A stretch of DNA of 12,135 nt from DASQUK01 sp046726215 (GTDB lineage Bacteria; Actinomycetota; Acidimicrobiia; Acidimicrobiales; VFJN01). The notes under the pieces are model-generated. The model was not told the origin of the DNA. It saw nothing but the letters and a program-made list of their open reading frames with translations, and made no database searches. The DNA is taken from positions 1-12,135 of the forward strand of contig JBKPAA010000139.1 of NCBI GenBank assembly GCA_046726215.1, read 5' to 3'. Shown piece after piece: positions 5,356 through 12,135 of the stretch (within the stretch, counting starts at the first letter, position 1; every line of letters begins with the position of its first letter). A program made the position numbers and the translations under genes.

Positions 5356-8030
5356 GTCGCCACCTCCAGCTCGATGGTCATGGTCGTCCCGCCGCCCGGT
5401 GTGTCGTCGACGACGAGCTCGCCGCCCATGGCGTGGGTGAAGCCGCGGGCGACCGCCAAGCCGAGCCCGACACCGGTGACGCCACTCCTTTGGCCGCGGG
5501 TGGATCCCTGCGACGGGCTGTCGCCCAGGCGCTGGAACGGCTGGAAGATCCGCTCGCGCTCCTCCGGCGGGATGCCCGGGCCGCGATCGACGACCCGGAT
5601 CAGCACCTTGGCACCCACCTCGCCCGCCTCCACCTGCACCGGCGACCCCTCGGGGGCGTGGGCCAAGGCGTTGTCCACCAGGTTGGCCACCACCCGCTCG
5701 AGCAGTGCCGGGTCCGCCCGGACCGGAGGCAGCGACTCGGGTACGTCGACCTCGACCTTGTTCGCCCGCTCCCCCAGGCCGGCGAGGGCCGCGGGGACGA
5801 CCTCCTCGAGCCCGACCGGGCGCGTTATGGGGGCCACCGCGCCGGCCTGGATCCGGCTCATGTCGAGCAGGTTGCCGACGAGCGTGGTGAGGCGGTCGGT
5901 CTCGTCCTCGATCGTGCGCAGGAATTCGCTGCGGTCGACGTCGGACCAGGCGATGTCGAGTTGCCGCAGGCTGCTGGCGGATGCCTTGATCCCCGCCAGC
6001 GGGGTGCGCAGGTCGTGGGACACCGCCTGGAGCAGCGCACTCCGCAGCTCGTTGGCCTCGGCCAGGGCGGCAGCCTGGGCGGCCTGGGCGCTGATCCGGC
6101 GTCGGTCGATGGCGGCCGCCAGCTGGGCCACGAAGGCGTTGAGGACCCGCTGGTCCTCGGCCGCCAGATTGCTCCCACGCACGGCCAGCACCAGGTCGGG
6201 ACCGAGGGGGCGAACCTGGTCGGCCTCGGCCGGGGTCCTGGGCGCGGCCTCGCCCGCAACCGTCTCCGCCTGCCAGCCGTTGCCGCCGGTCCTACGGAGC
6301 AGCGCCACCCCGCCCAGGCCGAACGCCCGCCGCAGGTGGTCGACGAGCACCGGCAGCGGGTCGGGCTCGGCCACCGTTCCCGCCAGACCCGCCAGGGTCT
6401 CGGCCTCGGCCGCGGCGCGAGTGGCCTCGGCGGTGCGGCGTGCCGCCGCCGACACGAAGGCGCTGACCACCCCGGCGACGATCAGGAACACCACCAACGC
6501 CACCAGGTTCTCGGCTCGGGCGATGGTCCAGGTGTGGATGGGTGGGGTGAACAGCCGGTTCACGATCAGGAACCCGGCCAGCGCCGAAACCATCGCCGGG
6601 ATGAGGCCACCGAGGGCGGCCACCACGACCACCAGCACCAGGTAGAGCAGGAGGATGGTGGGCAGTCCCAAGTCGTCGCGCATGGGGACCAGCAAGGCGG
6701 TGAGCAGGGGAAGCCCGGCAACGGCGGTAAGCCAGGCCAGCAGCCGGCGGCGGGGCGACAACGTCACGCGCCGCCGCACCCGGGGCACCGCCCGGTCACC
6801 CTCCTCTTCGGCCGCCCCCTCCTGCGAGATGACGTGCACGTCGATGGGTCCCGACAGCCGCACCACCCGGTTGATCACCGATCCCCGCGTGAGCTCGGCC
6901 CAACGGGAGCGCTTGCTGGCGCCGAGGACGAGCTGGGTGGCGTTCTCGGCCCGGGCGAACTCCACCAGGGCGGCGGCGATGTCGTTGCCGGCGGTCTCGT
7001 GGTACGTGCCGCCCATCTCCTCGAGCAGGCGGCGCTGGTGGTCGATGGTGTCGTCGGCGCCCACGAGGCCGTCGTCGGACCGCACGTGGACGCCCAGCAG
7101 CTCGCCGTGCGCCCGTTGCGCGATGCGGGCCGCCCGGCGCACCAGGGCGTCGGCGCTCGGGGCGCCGGTGATGGCCACCACCACCCGTTCCCGGGTCTCC
7201 CACGGCTCGGTGATGCCGTGGCGCTCGCGGTACTCCTCCAGGGCGTCGTCGACGCGGTCGGCGACCCACAGCAGCGCCAGCTCGCGCAGCGCCGCCAGGT
7301 TGCCGGGCCGGAAGTAGTTGGTGAGGGCGGCGTCGATCTTCTCCGGGGCGTAGATGTTGCCGTGGGCCATCCGGCGGCGTAGCGCCTCGGGCGTCATGTC
7401 GACGAGCTCGATCTGATCGGCGGCCCGGACGACGTGATCGGGCAGCGTCTCGCGTTGGCGCACGCCGGTGATGCGCTCGACGACGTCGTTGATCGACTCG
7501 AGGTGCTGGATGTTGACCGTGGAGACCACGTCGATGCCCGCGTCGAGCAGCACATTGACGTCCTCCCAGCGCTTGGCGTGCTTCGACCCGGGCACGTTGG
7601 TGTGCGCCAACTCGTCGACCAGCGCCTGCTCCGGCCGCCGGGCCAGGACGGCGTCGAGGTCCATCTCCTCGAGGCTGGTGCCGCGGTAGGTGAGCACTCG
7701 GCGGGGTACGACCTCGACGTCGCCGATCTGCTCGGCCGTGTGCGCCCGGCCGTGGGCCTCGACGAAGCCGATCACCACGTCGGTCCCACGCTCCTTGCGC
7801 CGGCGCCCCTCGTTGAGCATCGCGAACGTCTTGCCCACGCCGGGGGCGGCCCCGAGGTAGATCCGCAGGGTCCCGCGCCGCTTTGGCGCCGGACGGACGG
7901 ACGCGGAAGCCTTCCCGGCTGGCACGGGTTGGGCGCTCACCGTGCTCCATGCTGCCCCATCCGGTGTGACATCCGACGGCCGCCGGGCACCCTGTCGCCC
8001 GTGCTCGTCGACCCCAGTCACCGTCGCCAC
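5352..8030 (-). CDS. kdpD: KdpD, membrane sensor histidine kinase for potassium
   Basis: This is an 892-residue sensor kinase, the length of E. coli KdpD. From the N-terminus it has: a KdpD domain with Walker A GAAPGVGKT (60-68) and the conserved LVDELAHTN (137-145); a universal-stress-type domain (about 281-404); four membrane helices (about 429-529); a GAF-like domain (about 549-644); and the kinase core, with phosphoacceptor His672 in SHDLRTPLAG, the N box around Asn787, DRGPGIP and GVGLGLA. The KdpD domain and kinase together sense K+ and ionic strength and control KdpE phosphorylation. The SxS-type c-di-AMP motif described for staphylococcal KdpD is not obvious in the stress-type domain (GASKRSR region). 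The frame stays open to 8363 but the upstream part is antisense-like noise over the preceding gene. GTG at 8030 is chosen: it lies 1 nt after the upstream stop with GGAGG 7 nt away. GTG at 7940 is a possible shorter start with a poorer site. Confidence 0.94.
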   Translation of the reverse strand: MATVTGVDEHGRQGARRPSDVTPDGAAWSTVSAQPVPAGKASASVRPAPKRRGTLRIYLGAAPGVGKTFAMLNEGRRRKERGTDVVIGFVEAHGRAHTAEQIGDVEVVPRRVLTYRGTSLEEMDLDAVLARRPEQALVDELAHTNVPGSKHAKRWEDVNVLLDAGIDVVSTVNIQHLESINDVVERITGVRQRETLPDHVVRAADQIELVDMTPEALRRRMAHGNIYAPEKIDAALTNYFRPGNLAALRELALLWVADRVDDALEEYRERHGITEPWETRERVVVAITGAPSADALVRRAARIAQRAHGELLGVHVRSDDGLVGADDTIDHQRRLLEEMGGTYHETAGNDIAAALVEFARAENATQLVLGASKRSRWAELTRGSVINRVVRLSGPIDVHVISQEGAAEEEGDRAVPRVRRRVTLSPRRRLLAWLTAVAGLPLLTALLVPMRDDLGLPTILLLYLVLVVVVAALGGLIPAMVSALAGFLIVNRLFTPPIHTWTIARAENLVALVVFLIVAGVVSAFVSAAARRTAEATRAAAEAETLAGLAGTVAEPDPLPVLVDHLRRAFGLGGVALLRRTGGNGWQAETVAGEAAPRTPAEADQVRPLGPDLVLAVRGSNLAAEDQRVLNAFVAQLAAAIDRRRISAQAAQAAALAEANELRSALLQAVSHDLRTPLAGIKASASSLRQLDIAWSDVDRSEFLRTIEDETDRLTTLVGNLLDMSRIQAGAVAPITRPVGLEEVVPAALAGLGERANKVEVDVPESLPPVRADPALLERVVANLVDNALAHAPEGSPVQVEAGEVGAKVLIRVVDRGPGIPPEERERIFQPFQRLGDSPSQGSTRGQRSGVTGVGLGLAVARGFTHAMGGELVVDDTPGGGTTMTIELEVAT
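5363..5367 (-). promoter_or_regulatory. Ribosome binding site of kdpE (GGAGG)
   Basis: GGAGG on the minus strand lies inside the last codons of kdpD, 7 nt before the GTG at 5355 and 10 nt before the ATG at 5352. Its spacing favours the GTG. It shows that kdpE is translated in a coupled way with kdpD. Confidence 0.6.
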
Positions 8031-8031
8031 G

Positions 8032-8766
8032 TCACGGCCTCCGGTAGCGGAGCAGCGCCATGCCGAGCTGGTCGGCGACGGCGACGGCGGCGTGCTTGAC
8101 GTCGACGGAAGCCCCGAGTCCGAACGACTCGGTCGGGAAAACGAGCACGAAGTGGCCGAGGTCCTGTCCGTGGGCCCGCACCGGCAGGGCCACTGCGGAG
8201 CGCGGCGCGTCACCGTCGATGTCGCTCGGCACGCGGATCGCATCGTGGGTGAATACGGGGAGGCTGTCGGGCGGCCCCTCGGGAACGTAGCGGCACGCCT
8301 TGAGGTCGAGCAGCTCGGTGAGCTCCGCGGCGCTCCGCTCGATGAGGCGCCCGGGCCGCTCACCGCCGGCAGCCAGCTCTGCGCGGCGGTGGATCCGTTC
8401 CAGGTCGCGCCGCCGGGCTATGGCGGCTGCCTCACTGCGACGGGCGCGCTCGACCAGCTCTCCCGCGATCAATCCGATGACCGCCAGCAGCACGGTGGTC
8501 TCGATGTCGTCGCCGTGCTCGATCTTGAAGGAGCCGTAGGGCACGGTGAGGAAGATGTCGTAGGACAGGGCGGCGGACAGGGCGCCCACCGCCCCGGCGA
8601 TGCGGCCTCCCGCCACCGCCGCACCCAGGACCGCCACGACGAGAACGAGGGCGAGGTTGGTGTTGAGCACGTGGGCACGCAACGGCACCAGGGCAACTGC
8701 GACCGTGGCCGGGGCGAGCAACGCCACCCCGACTCGAAGGGGCCATCGACGGCGCCCATCGTCCAT
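8032..8766 (-). CDS. Orphan KdpD-like sensor module (DUF4118 membrane domain plus GAF-like domain, no kinase)
   Basis: The 244-residue product looks like the middle of KdpD on its own. It has four hydrophobic segments (about 10-29, 36-52, 54-70, 91-104) with the DUF4118-like SYDIFLTVPYGSF at 68-80 between the third and fourth. An Arg/Ala/Glu-rich helix (about 105-130) and a GAF-like alpha/beta domain (about 137-240: RSAVALPVRAHGQDLG, FGLGASVDVKHAAVAVADQLG) follow. No histidine box, ATPase or DNA-binding domain is present. KdpD encoded next door has its own membrane and GAF parts, so this is an extra copy of the sensing module. It may modulate KdpD, for example by forming mixed complexes; that is inference. 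The ATG at 8766 is preferred: TATAAC sits 6 nt upstream and there is no ribosome site, suggesting a leaderless message. A TTG at 8796 is the alternative. The stop is 1 nt from the kdpD start, so this is the first gene of the operon with kdpD and kdpE. Confidence 0.8.
   Translation of the reverse strand: MDDGRRRWPLRVGVALLAPATVAVALVPLRAHVLNTNLALVLVVAVLGAAVAGGRIAGAVGALSAALSYDIFLTVPYGSFKIEHGDDIETTVLLAVIGLIAGELVERARRSEAAAIARRRDLERIHRRAELAAGGERPGRLIERSAAELTELLDLKACRYVPEGPPDSLPVFTHDAIRVPSDIDGDAPRSAVALPVRAHGQDLGHFVLVFPTESFGLGASVDVKHAAVAVADQLGMALLRYRRP
8038..8042 (-). promoter_or_regulatory. Ribosome binding site deciding the kdpD start (GGAGG)
   Basis: GGAGG on the minus strand is inside the end of the upstream sensor-module gene, exactly 7 nt before the GTG at 8030. 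This spacing is ideal and is the main reason for choosing 8030 over 7940 as the kdpD start. Confidence 0.6.
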
Positions 8767-8772
8767 GTCGTC

Positions 8773-8778
8773 GTTATA
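8773..8778 (-). promoter_or_regulatory. Candidate -10 (TATAAC) for the sensor operon, leaderless
   Basis: TATAAC on the minus strand matches the -10 consensus at five of six positions and ends 6 nt before the ATG at 8766. That would place the transcription start at the ATG. No -35 box is recognisable in the GC-rich bases upstream. It would drive the sensor-module, kdpD and kdpE genes. Confidence 0.45.
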
Positions 8779-8830
8779 GGGCGGACCGGGGCGCAAGCCC
8801 CCCGGATCGGCCCGGCCGTCGGCGCACCTT

Positions 8831-8880
8831 CACCGCTTCTTAGCGCGTCGCACCGATTTCTGAGCGGGGCGTTAGCGCGC
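8831..8880. repeat. Phased direct repeats between the sensor operon and the KimA-like gene, possible KdpE sites
   Basis: TTAGCGCG occurs at 8840-8847 and again at 8872-8879. A related CTGAGCGG lies between them at 8860-8867. The AGCG cores start at 8842, 8863 and 8874, spacings of 21 and 11 bp, that is two and one DNA turns. CACCG also recurs 20 bp apart (8831 and 8851). Tandem half-sites about 11 bp apart are the usual target of OmpR-family dimers, and kdpE is encoded in this locus. Assignment to KdpE is inference. The rest of the 8767-8939 gap shows no gene. Confidence 0.42.
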
Positions 8881-8939
8881 ATCCCGACGTGGTCGGGCGA
8901 GGCTCGGACGTCGCCAACCGGCAGATCGCGCGCCCCTCG

Positions 8940-11315
8940 ATGTCCACCATCGCCACCCGTCCCCCCGATGCACCGGTCGCCGACGGTGCGCCGGCGCCGT
9001 TGGCCCTCGAACCCGGGATCGAGCTCCCACCCGACGGCCTTGGCTACCGCGTCAAACGCCGGCTGCTCGGACCCCCGCTCCACAACGAGCAGCTCGAGGA
9101 GGAGCGCCTCGGCAAACCGACCGCCTTGGCGGTCTTCGCCTCCGACAACCTGTCGTCCTCGGCGTATGCCACCGAAGAGATCCTGCGGGTACTGGTCCCG
9201 GCCATCGGGATCGCAGCGTTCTCGCTGGTGGTCCCGATCACCCTGGCCATGCTGGCGGTGCTGGCGGTGCTCATCCTGTCGTACCGCCAAACCATCAAGG
9301 CGTACCCGACCGCGGGTGGGGCCTACATGGTCACCCGCGACAACTTCGGGATCCTGCCCGCCCAGGTCGCCGGGGTGGCGCTGCTCACCGACTACGTGCT
9401 GACAGTCGCGGTCTCGGTCGCCGCCGGCGTGGCGGCCATGGTCTCCGCGTTCTCCGCGCTCACGCCCTACGCCGTGCCCCTGTCCGTCGCCTGCATCTGC
9501 TTGATCGCCTACGGCAACCTGCGCGGGGTGAAGGAGTCCGGTCGGGTGTTCGCAGCGCCCACCTACTTCTTCATCCTCAACATGGTTCTGCTCCTCGGCC
9601 TGGGGCTCGGTCGCTTGCTGTTCGGCCACCTCCCGCTGGCCGAGCACGGCCAGGAGGGCCTGCTCGGCTTCGGCAGCCAGGGCGGCGGGCTGCTCATGGG
9701 CGCGTCGCTGTTCGTCGTCCTGCACGCTTTCGCCTCCGGCGGTGCCGCCGTCACCGGCGTGGAGGCGATCTCCAACGGCGTGCCCGCCTTCCGGCAACCC
9801 GCCTGGCGCAACGCCCGTAGCACGCTGGTGATCATGGGCAGCCTGCTCGGCGCGATGTTCCTCGGCCTGTCGATCCTGGGCGCCCACATGAAGGTTGCGC
9901 CGTTCGCCGAGGGCACACCCACGGTCATCTCCCAGATCGGGGAGCTCGTCTACGGCCACAGCCCGTTGGGCCAGGCGCTCTACTACGCGCTCCAGGCCGG
10001 CACGATGCTGATCCTCGTGCTGGCGGCAAACACCAGCTTTGCCGACTTCCCGAGGCTGGCCAGCTTCCACGCGGGCGACAACTTCATGCCCCGCCAGCTC
10101 ACCAAGCGGGGCCACCGGCTGGTGTTCTCCAACGGCATCTTCTTCCTGGCGAGCTTTGCCATCCTGCTCGTCATCCTCACCGGAGCCAAGGTCGACCGGC
10201 TCATCCCCCTCTACGCCATCGGCGTGTTCACGTCGTTCACGCTCTCCCAGGCCGGCATGGCCCGCCACCACCTGCGCGAGCGCGAGCCGGGCTGGCGCAG
10301 CGGCCTGGTGATCAACGGGGTCGGGGCGGTGATGACCCTCATCGTCGACATCGTCATCGCCATCACCAAGTTCACCCACGGCGCCTGGGTCGTCGTGGCG
10401 CTCGTGCCGCTGATGGTGGTGTTCCTCGTGCGCCTCTCTCGCCAATACGAGACCGAGGCCGAGCAGCTCGAACGCAACGTCCCTGAGGCGATCGCCGCCC
10501 CCATCCTCCGGCGCCACGTGGTGCTCGTGTTCGTCGACCGCCTCGACCTGGCCGTTGCCCGCGCCATCCAGTACGCCCGCACCCTGATCCCCGACGAGCT
10601 GCGCGCCGTGCACTTCGCGCTCGATCGGCAACGCGCCAACGAGCTGGCCGAGGGGTGGGCCCGTCACGGCATGGCCCGCATCGCGCTCGACATCGCAGAC
10701 TGCCCCGACCGGCGGCTGCCGCGGGCCGCCGTCGACCTCGTGGCCCGCGACCTCGCCGACGACGAGACCGAGGTCAGCGTCCTGCTGCCCGACCGCAAGT
10801 ACCGCGGGTTCTGGCGCCGCATACTCCACGATCAGACCGCCGACGGCATCGAGCGGGCGGTGTCCCGGCTGCCCCATGCCAACGTCACCACGGTCCCGTT
10901 CCACTTCGCCTCGCGCAAGGACGCCCGCGGGACCGGCGAAGCCGTCGAGCCCGCGGCGGCCGCCGTGGTGACCGGTCCGTCGGCCGACGGACCGGGGCCG
11001 GGAAGCCCCGGCCCGGCGTCGCGAGCCCCGGTCCCCCCGCACGGCACGGTGGCGATCGCCTCGGTCAAGTGGCGCCAGCGGGCCCGGATCGAGGGCCGGG
11101 TGCGAACCGTTCGCGTCCAACCGCTGGCGGGGACCCCGACTCTGGAATGCGTCCTCGAAGACGACAGCGGAGCCATGTCGCTGGTGTTCCTGGGTCGCAA
11201 CAAGATCCCCGGGATCGAGATCGGCAGCCGCGTGCGCGCCGAGGGTGTCGCCGGGGAGCATCGGGGTCGCCTCGCCATCCTCAACCCCGTCTACCAGTTG
11301 CTCACGACGGGCTGA
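8940..11315 (+). CDS. KimA-like APC-superfamily K+ transporter with C-terminal OB-fold extension
   Basis: The 791-residue protein has three parts. Residues about 60-500 are a 12-helix APC-superfamily permease of the KimA (YdaO) / actinobacterial Rv2690c type, starting with ALAVFASDNLSSSAYATEEI (62-81) and including PTAGGAYMVTRDNFG (123-137) and SGGAAVTGVEAISNG (266-280). KimA members take up K+ in symport with H+. Residues about 525-655 form the cytosolic alpha/beta domain found after the membrane part in this family (HVVLVFVDRLDLAVARAIQYAR). After a Gly/Pro/Ala linker (662-705), residues about 711-788 form an OB-fold-like beta barrel (RARIEGRVRTVRVQPL, LECVLEDDSGAMSLVFLGR, IPGIEIGSRVRAEG). 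Usual KimA proteins are about 600-660 residues and lack this. The ATG at 8940 is preferred over GTG at 8889, but neither has a ribosome site. It is divergent from the sensor operon and overlaps the end of kdpC by 14 bp. K+ is the likely but unproven substrate. Confidence 0.85.
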   Translation: MSTIATRPPDAPVADGAPAPLALEPGIELPPDGLGYRVKRRLLGPPLHNEQLEEERLGKPTALAVFASDNLSSSAYATEEILRVLVPAIGIAAFSLVVPITLAMLAVLAVLILSYRQTIKAYPTAGGAYMVTRDNFGILPAQVAGVALLTDYVLTVAVSVAAGVAAMVSAFSALTPYAVPLSVACICLIAYGNLRGVKESGRVFAAPTYFFILNMVLLLGLGLGRLLFGHLPLAEHGQEGLLGFGSQGGGLLMGASLFVVLHAFASGGAAVTGVEAISNGVPAFRQPAWRNARSTLVIMGSLLGAMFLGLSILGAHMKVAPFAEGTPTVISQIGELVYGHSPLGQALYYALQAGTMLILVLAANTSFADFPRLASFHAGDNFMPRQLTKRGHRLVFSNGIFFLASFAILLVILTGAKVDRLIPLYAIGVFTSFTLSQAGMARHHLREREPGWRSGLVINGVGAVMTLIVDIVIAITKFTHGAWVVVALVPLMVVFLVRLSRQYETEAEQLERNVPEAIAAPILRRHVVLVFVDRLDLAVARAIQYARTLIPDELRAVHFALDRQRANELAEGWARHGMARIALDIADCPDRRLPRAAVDLVARDLADDETEVSVLLPDRKYRGFWRRILHDQTADGIERAVSRLPHANVTTVPFHFASRKDARGTGEAVEPAAAAVVTGPSADGPGPGSPGPASRAPVPPHGTVAIASVKWRQRARIEGRVRTVRVQPLAGTPTLECVLEDDSGAMSLVFLGRNKIPGIEIGSRVRAEGVAGEHRGRLAILNPVYQLLTTG

Positions 11316-11931
11316 CCTCGTCGAGGGCGAGGTTGAGCTCGAGGACGTTGACGCCCTTCTCGCCCAGGAAGCCGAGGGCGCGGCCCGGGGTGTGGTCGTC
11401 GACGAGGGCGAGCACGTCGTTCACGTCGATGCCGCGGGCCTTGGCCACGCGGTCGGCCTGCAGACGGGCGTTGGCGACCGAGATGTGGGGATCGAGCCCC
11501 GACCCCGACGCCGTGACGGCGTCGACCGGCACCTCGGCGTCGGCGTCGAGGCCGTTCTCCTCGCGATAGGCGTCGGCTCGCTGCTCGATGCCGTCGAACG
11601 TCTCGTCGACGTCGGCGGTGGCGGGATCGTCCTTCTCGCCGACCAGGAACTTGGGGTTGGTTGGCCCCAGGTTGGAGCCGGAGCTGGCGCTGGCGTCATA
11701 GCCGTCGCCGGCCGCCGACGGCCGCGGGTGGAAGTACTCCGGCCTGGTGAACGATTGCCCGATGAGGCTCGAGCCGACCACCTGGCCGGTGGCGTTCTCG
11801 ACTTGCGACCCGTCGGCCTTGTCGTTCAACAGGCCCTGGGCGATGCCGGTCACCGCCAGGGGGTACACGATCCCCGTGATCACGGTGAGGACCACCATCA
11901 TCATGAAGGCGGGGAACAGTTGGCGACGCAC
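11302..11931 (-). CDS. kdpC: KdpC, small subunit of the K+-transporting P-type ATPase
   Basis: The 209-residue protein has one N-terminal membrane helix (about 8-33, with the KdpC-typical TGIVYPLAVTGIAQ) and a periplasm-facing domain. The conserved KdpC blocks are present: GSSLIGQSFTRPEYFHPRPS (53-72), SGSNLGPTN (84-92) and DAVTASGSGLDPHISVANARLQ (137-158). KdpC stabilises the KdpA-KdpB complex and raises ATP affinity. It is slightly longer than the usual 190 residues because of an acidic insert around 100-135. The GTG start overlaps the TAG of kdpB by one base and has GGAG 7 nt upstream, so it is the next gene of the kdp operon. Its stop lies inside the 3' end of the oppositely oriented KimA-like gene. 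Confidence 0.94.
   Translation of the reverse strand: MRRQLFPAFMMMVVLTVITGIVYPLAVTGIAQGLLNDKADGSQVENATGQVVGSSLIGQSFTRPEYFHPRPSAAGDGYDASASSGSNLGPTNPKFLVGEKDDPATADVDETFDGIEQRADAYREENGLDADAEVPVDAVTASGSGLDPHISVANARLQADRVAKARGIDVNDVLALVDDHTPGRALGFLGEKGVNVLELNLALDEVSPS
11305..11323. terminator. Possible hairpin at the overlapping ends of the KimA-like gene and kdpC
   Basis: CGACGGG (11305-11311) can pair with CTCGTCG (11317-11323), giving seven pairs including one G-U around a 5-base loop. The transporter stop codon lies in the loop and the kdpC stop lies just outside the stem. It has no T-run, and part of it is constrained by coding in kdpC, so it could be chance. No other terminator is seen between the two genes. 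Confidence 0.25.
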
Positions 11932-12135
11932 TATGAGACTCCGATCGCGGAGATGACCAGGTCGATGGCTTTGATGCCGACGAAGGGCGCGATCAGCCCG
12001 CCGACCCCGTAGATCAGCAGGTTCCGGCGGAGCATGACCGCGGCGCTCTCGGCCCGGAACTTCACGCCCCGCAACGACAGCGGGATCAGTCCCACGATGA
12101 TCAGCGCGTTGAAGATGACCGCCGACAGGATCGCG
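11931..12135 (-). CDS. kdpB: KdpB, C-terminal end of the K+-transporting ATPase catalytic subunit (runs off the right edge)
   Basis: The last 67 or so codons of a minus-strand gene are present. The visible part reads ILSAVIFNALIIVGLIPLSL, then RGVKF, MLRRNLLIYGVGGLIAPFVG and IKAIDLVISAIG, ending in TAG. This is the characteristic C-terminus of KdpB: the last membrane helices after the P-type ATPase core. KdpB hydrolyses ATP and forms the pump with KdpA and KdpC. The phosphorylation motif and nucleotide domain lie outside the window. The stop overlaps the kdpC start by one base. Confidence 0.93.
   Translation of the reverse strand, partial: AILSAVIFNALIIVGLIPLSLRGVKFRAESAAVMLRRNLLIYGVGGLIAPFVGIKAIDLVISAIGVS

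Noticed and set aside
4384..7382. Very long plus-strand open frames across kdpE and kdpD
   Set aside because: They are antisense to well-recognised kdpDE and have low-complexity Arg/Pro/Gly/His-rich translations typical of GC-rich shadow frames. No family is recognisable.
8031..8363. N-terminal extension of KdpD from an upstream start
   Set aside because: The 111 extra residues are a Ser/Pro/Arg-rich off-frame reading of the preceding sensor-module gene. An ideal GGAGG site sits before the GTG at 8030.
8469..11261. A 930-codon minus-strand open frame opposite the transporter gene
   Set aside because: The translation is a His/Asp/Gly/Arg-rich shadow of the transporter. No motif, ribosome site or plausible domain is seen.

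Overview
The window is about 70% GC. Genes are tightly packed, with GTG starts, GGAGG-type ribosome sites and several genes that look leaderless. Protein content and style point to a high-GC actinobacterium. The deep-branching Acidimicrobiia fit best by general impression, but I have no search to confirm this. No tRNA, rRNA, CRISPR array, insertion sequence or prophage is visible.

Left part (1-4353): a mix of housekeeping-type and accessory genes in divergent and convergent pairs. They are a truncated HAD-family hydrolase (minus); an MBL-fold hydrolase resembling glyoxalase II and persulfide dioxygenase (plus); an ASCH-like/winged-helix protein (minus); a nitronate monooxygenase-family flavoprotein (plus); and a two-gene minus-strand unit made of a 57-residue one-helix membrane protein translationally coupled to a PH-domain membrane protein. 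That unit has a clear housekeeping-type promoter (TTGAAT, 18 bases, TAGAAT) followed by a perfect-arm palindrome. The nitronate monooxygenase and PH-protein genes meet tail to tail on a perfect 9-bp-arm inverted repeat that contains both stop codons.

Middle (4354-4638): an apparently gene-free stretch that may carry a decayed small gene.

Right part (4639-12135): a potassium-homeostasis locus. On the minus strand, reading right to left, are the 3' end of kdpB and then kdpC, subunits of the high-affinity K+ P-type ATPase. Further left are a kinase-less KdpD-like sensor module (DUF4118-type membrane region plus GAF-like domain), full-length kdpD, and kdpE, with coupled or overlapping starts. 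Between kdpC and the sensor genes, on the opposite strand, lies a KimA-like APC-superfamily K+ transporter that carries an unusual C-terminal OB-fold extension. Its stop overlaps kdpC by 14 bp. Its promoter region, shared with the sensor genes, carries phased direct repeats of the kind OmpR-family regulators bind.

The likely logic is that KdpD, possibly assisted by the orphan sensor module, senses K+ limitation and phosphorylates KdpE. KdpE would then control the Kdp pump and perhaps the KimA-like transporter. The most unusual items are the transporter/OB-fold fusion, the orphan sensor module coupled to kdpD, and the insertion of a second K+ uptake system inside the kdp cluster.
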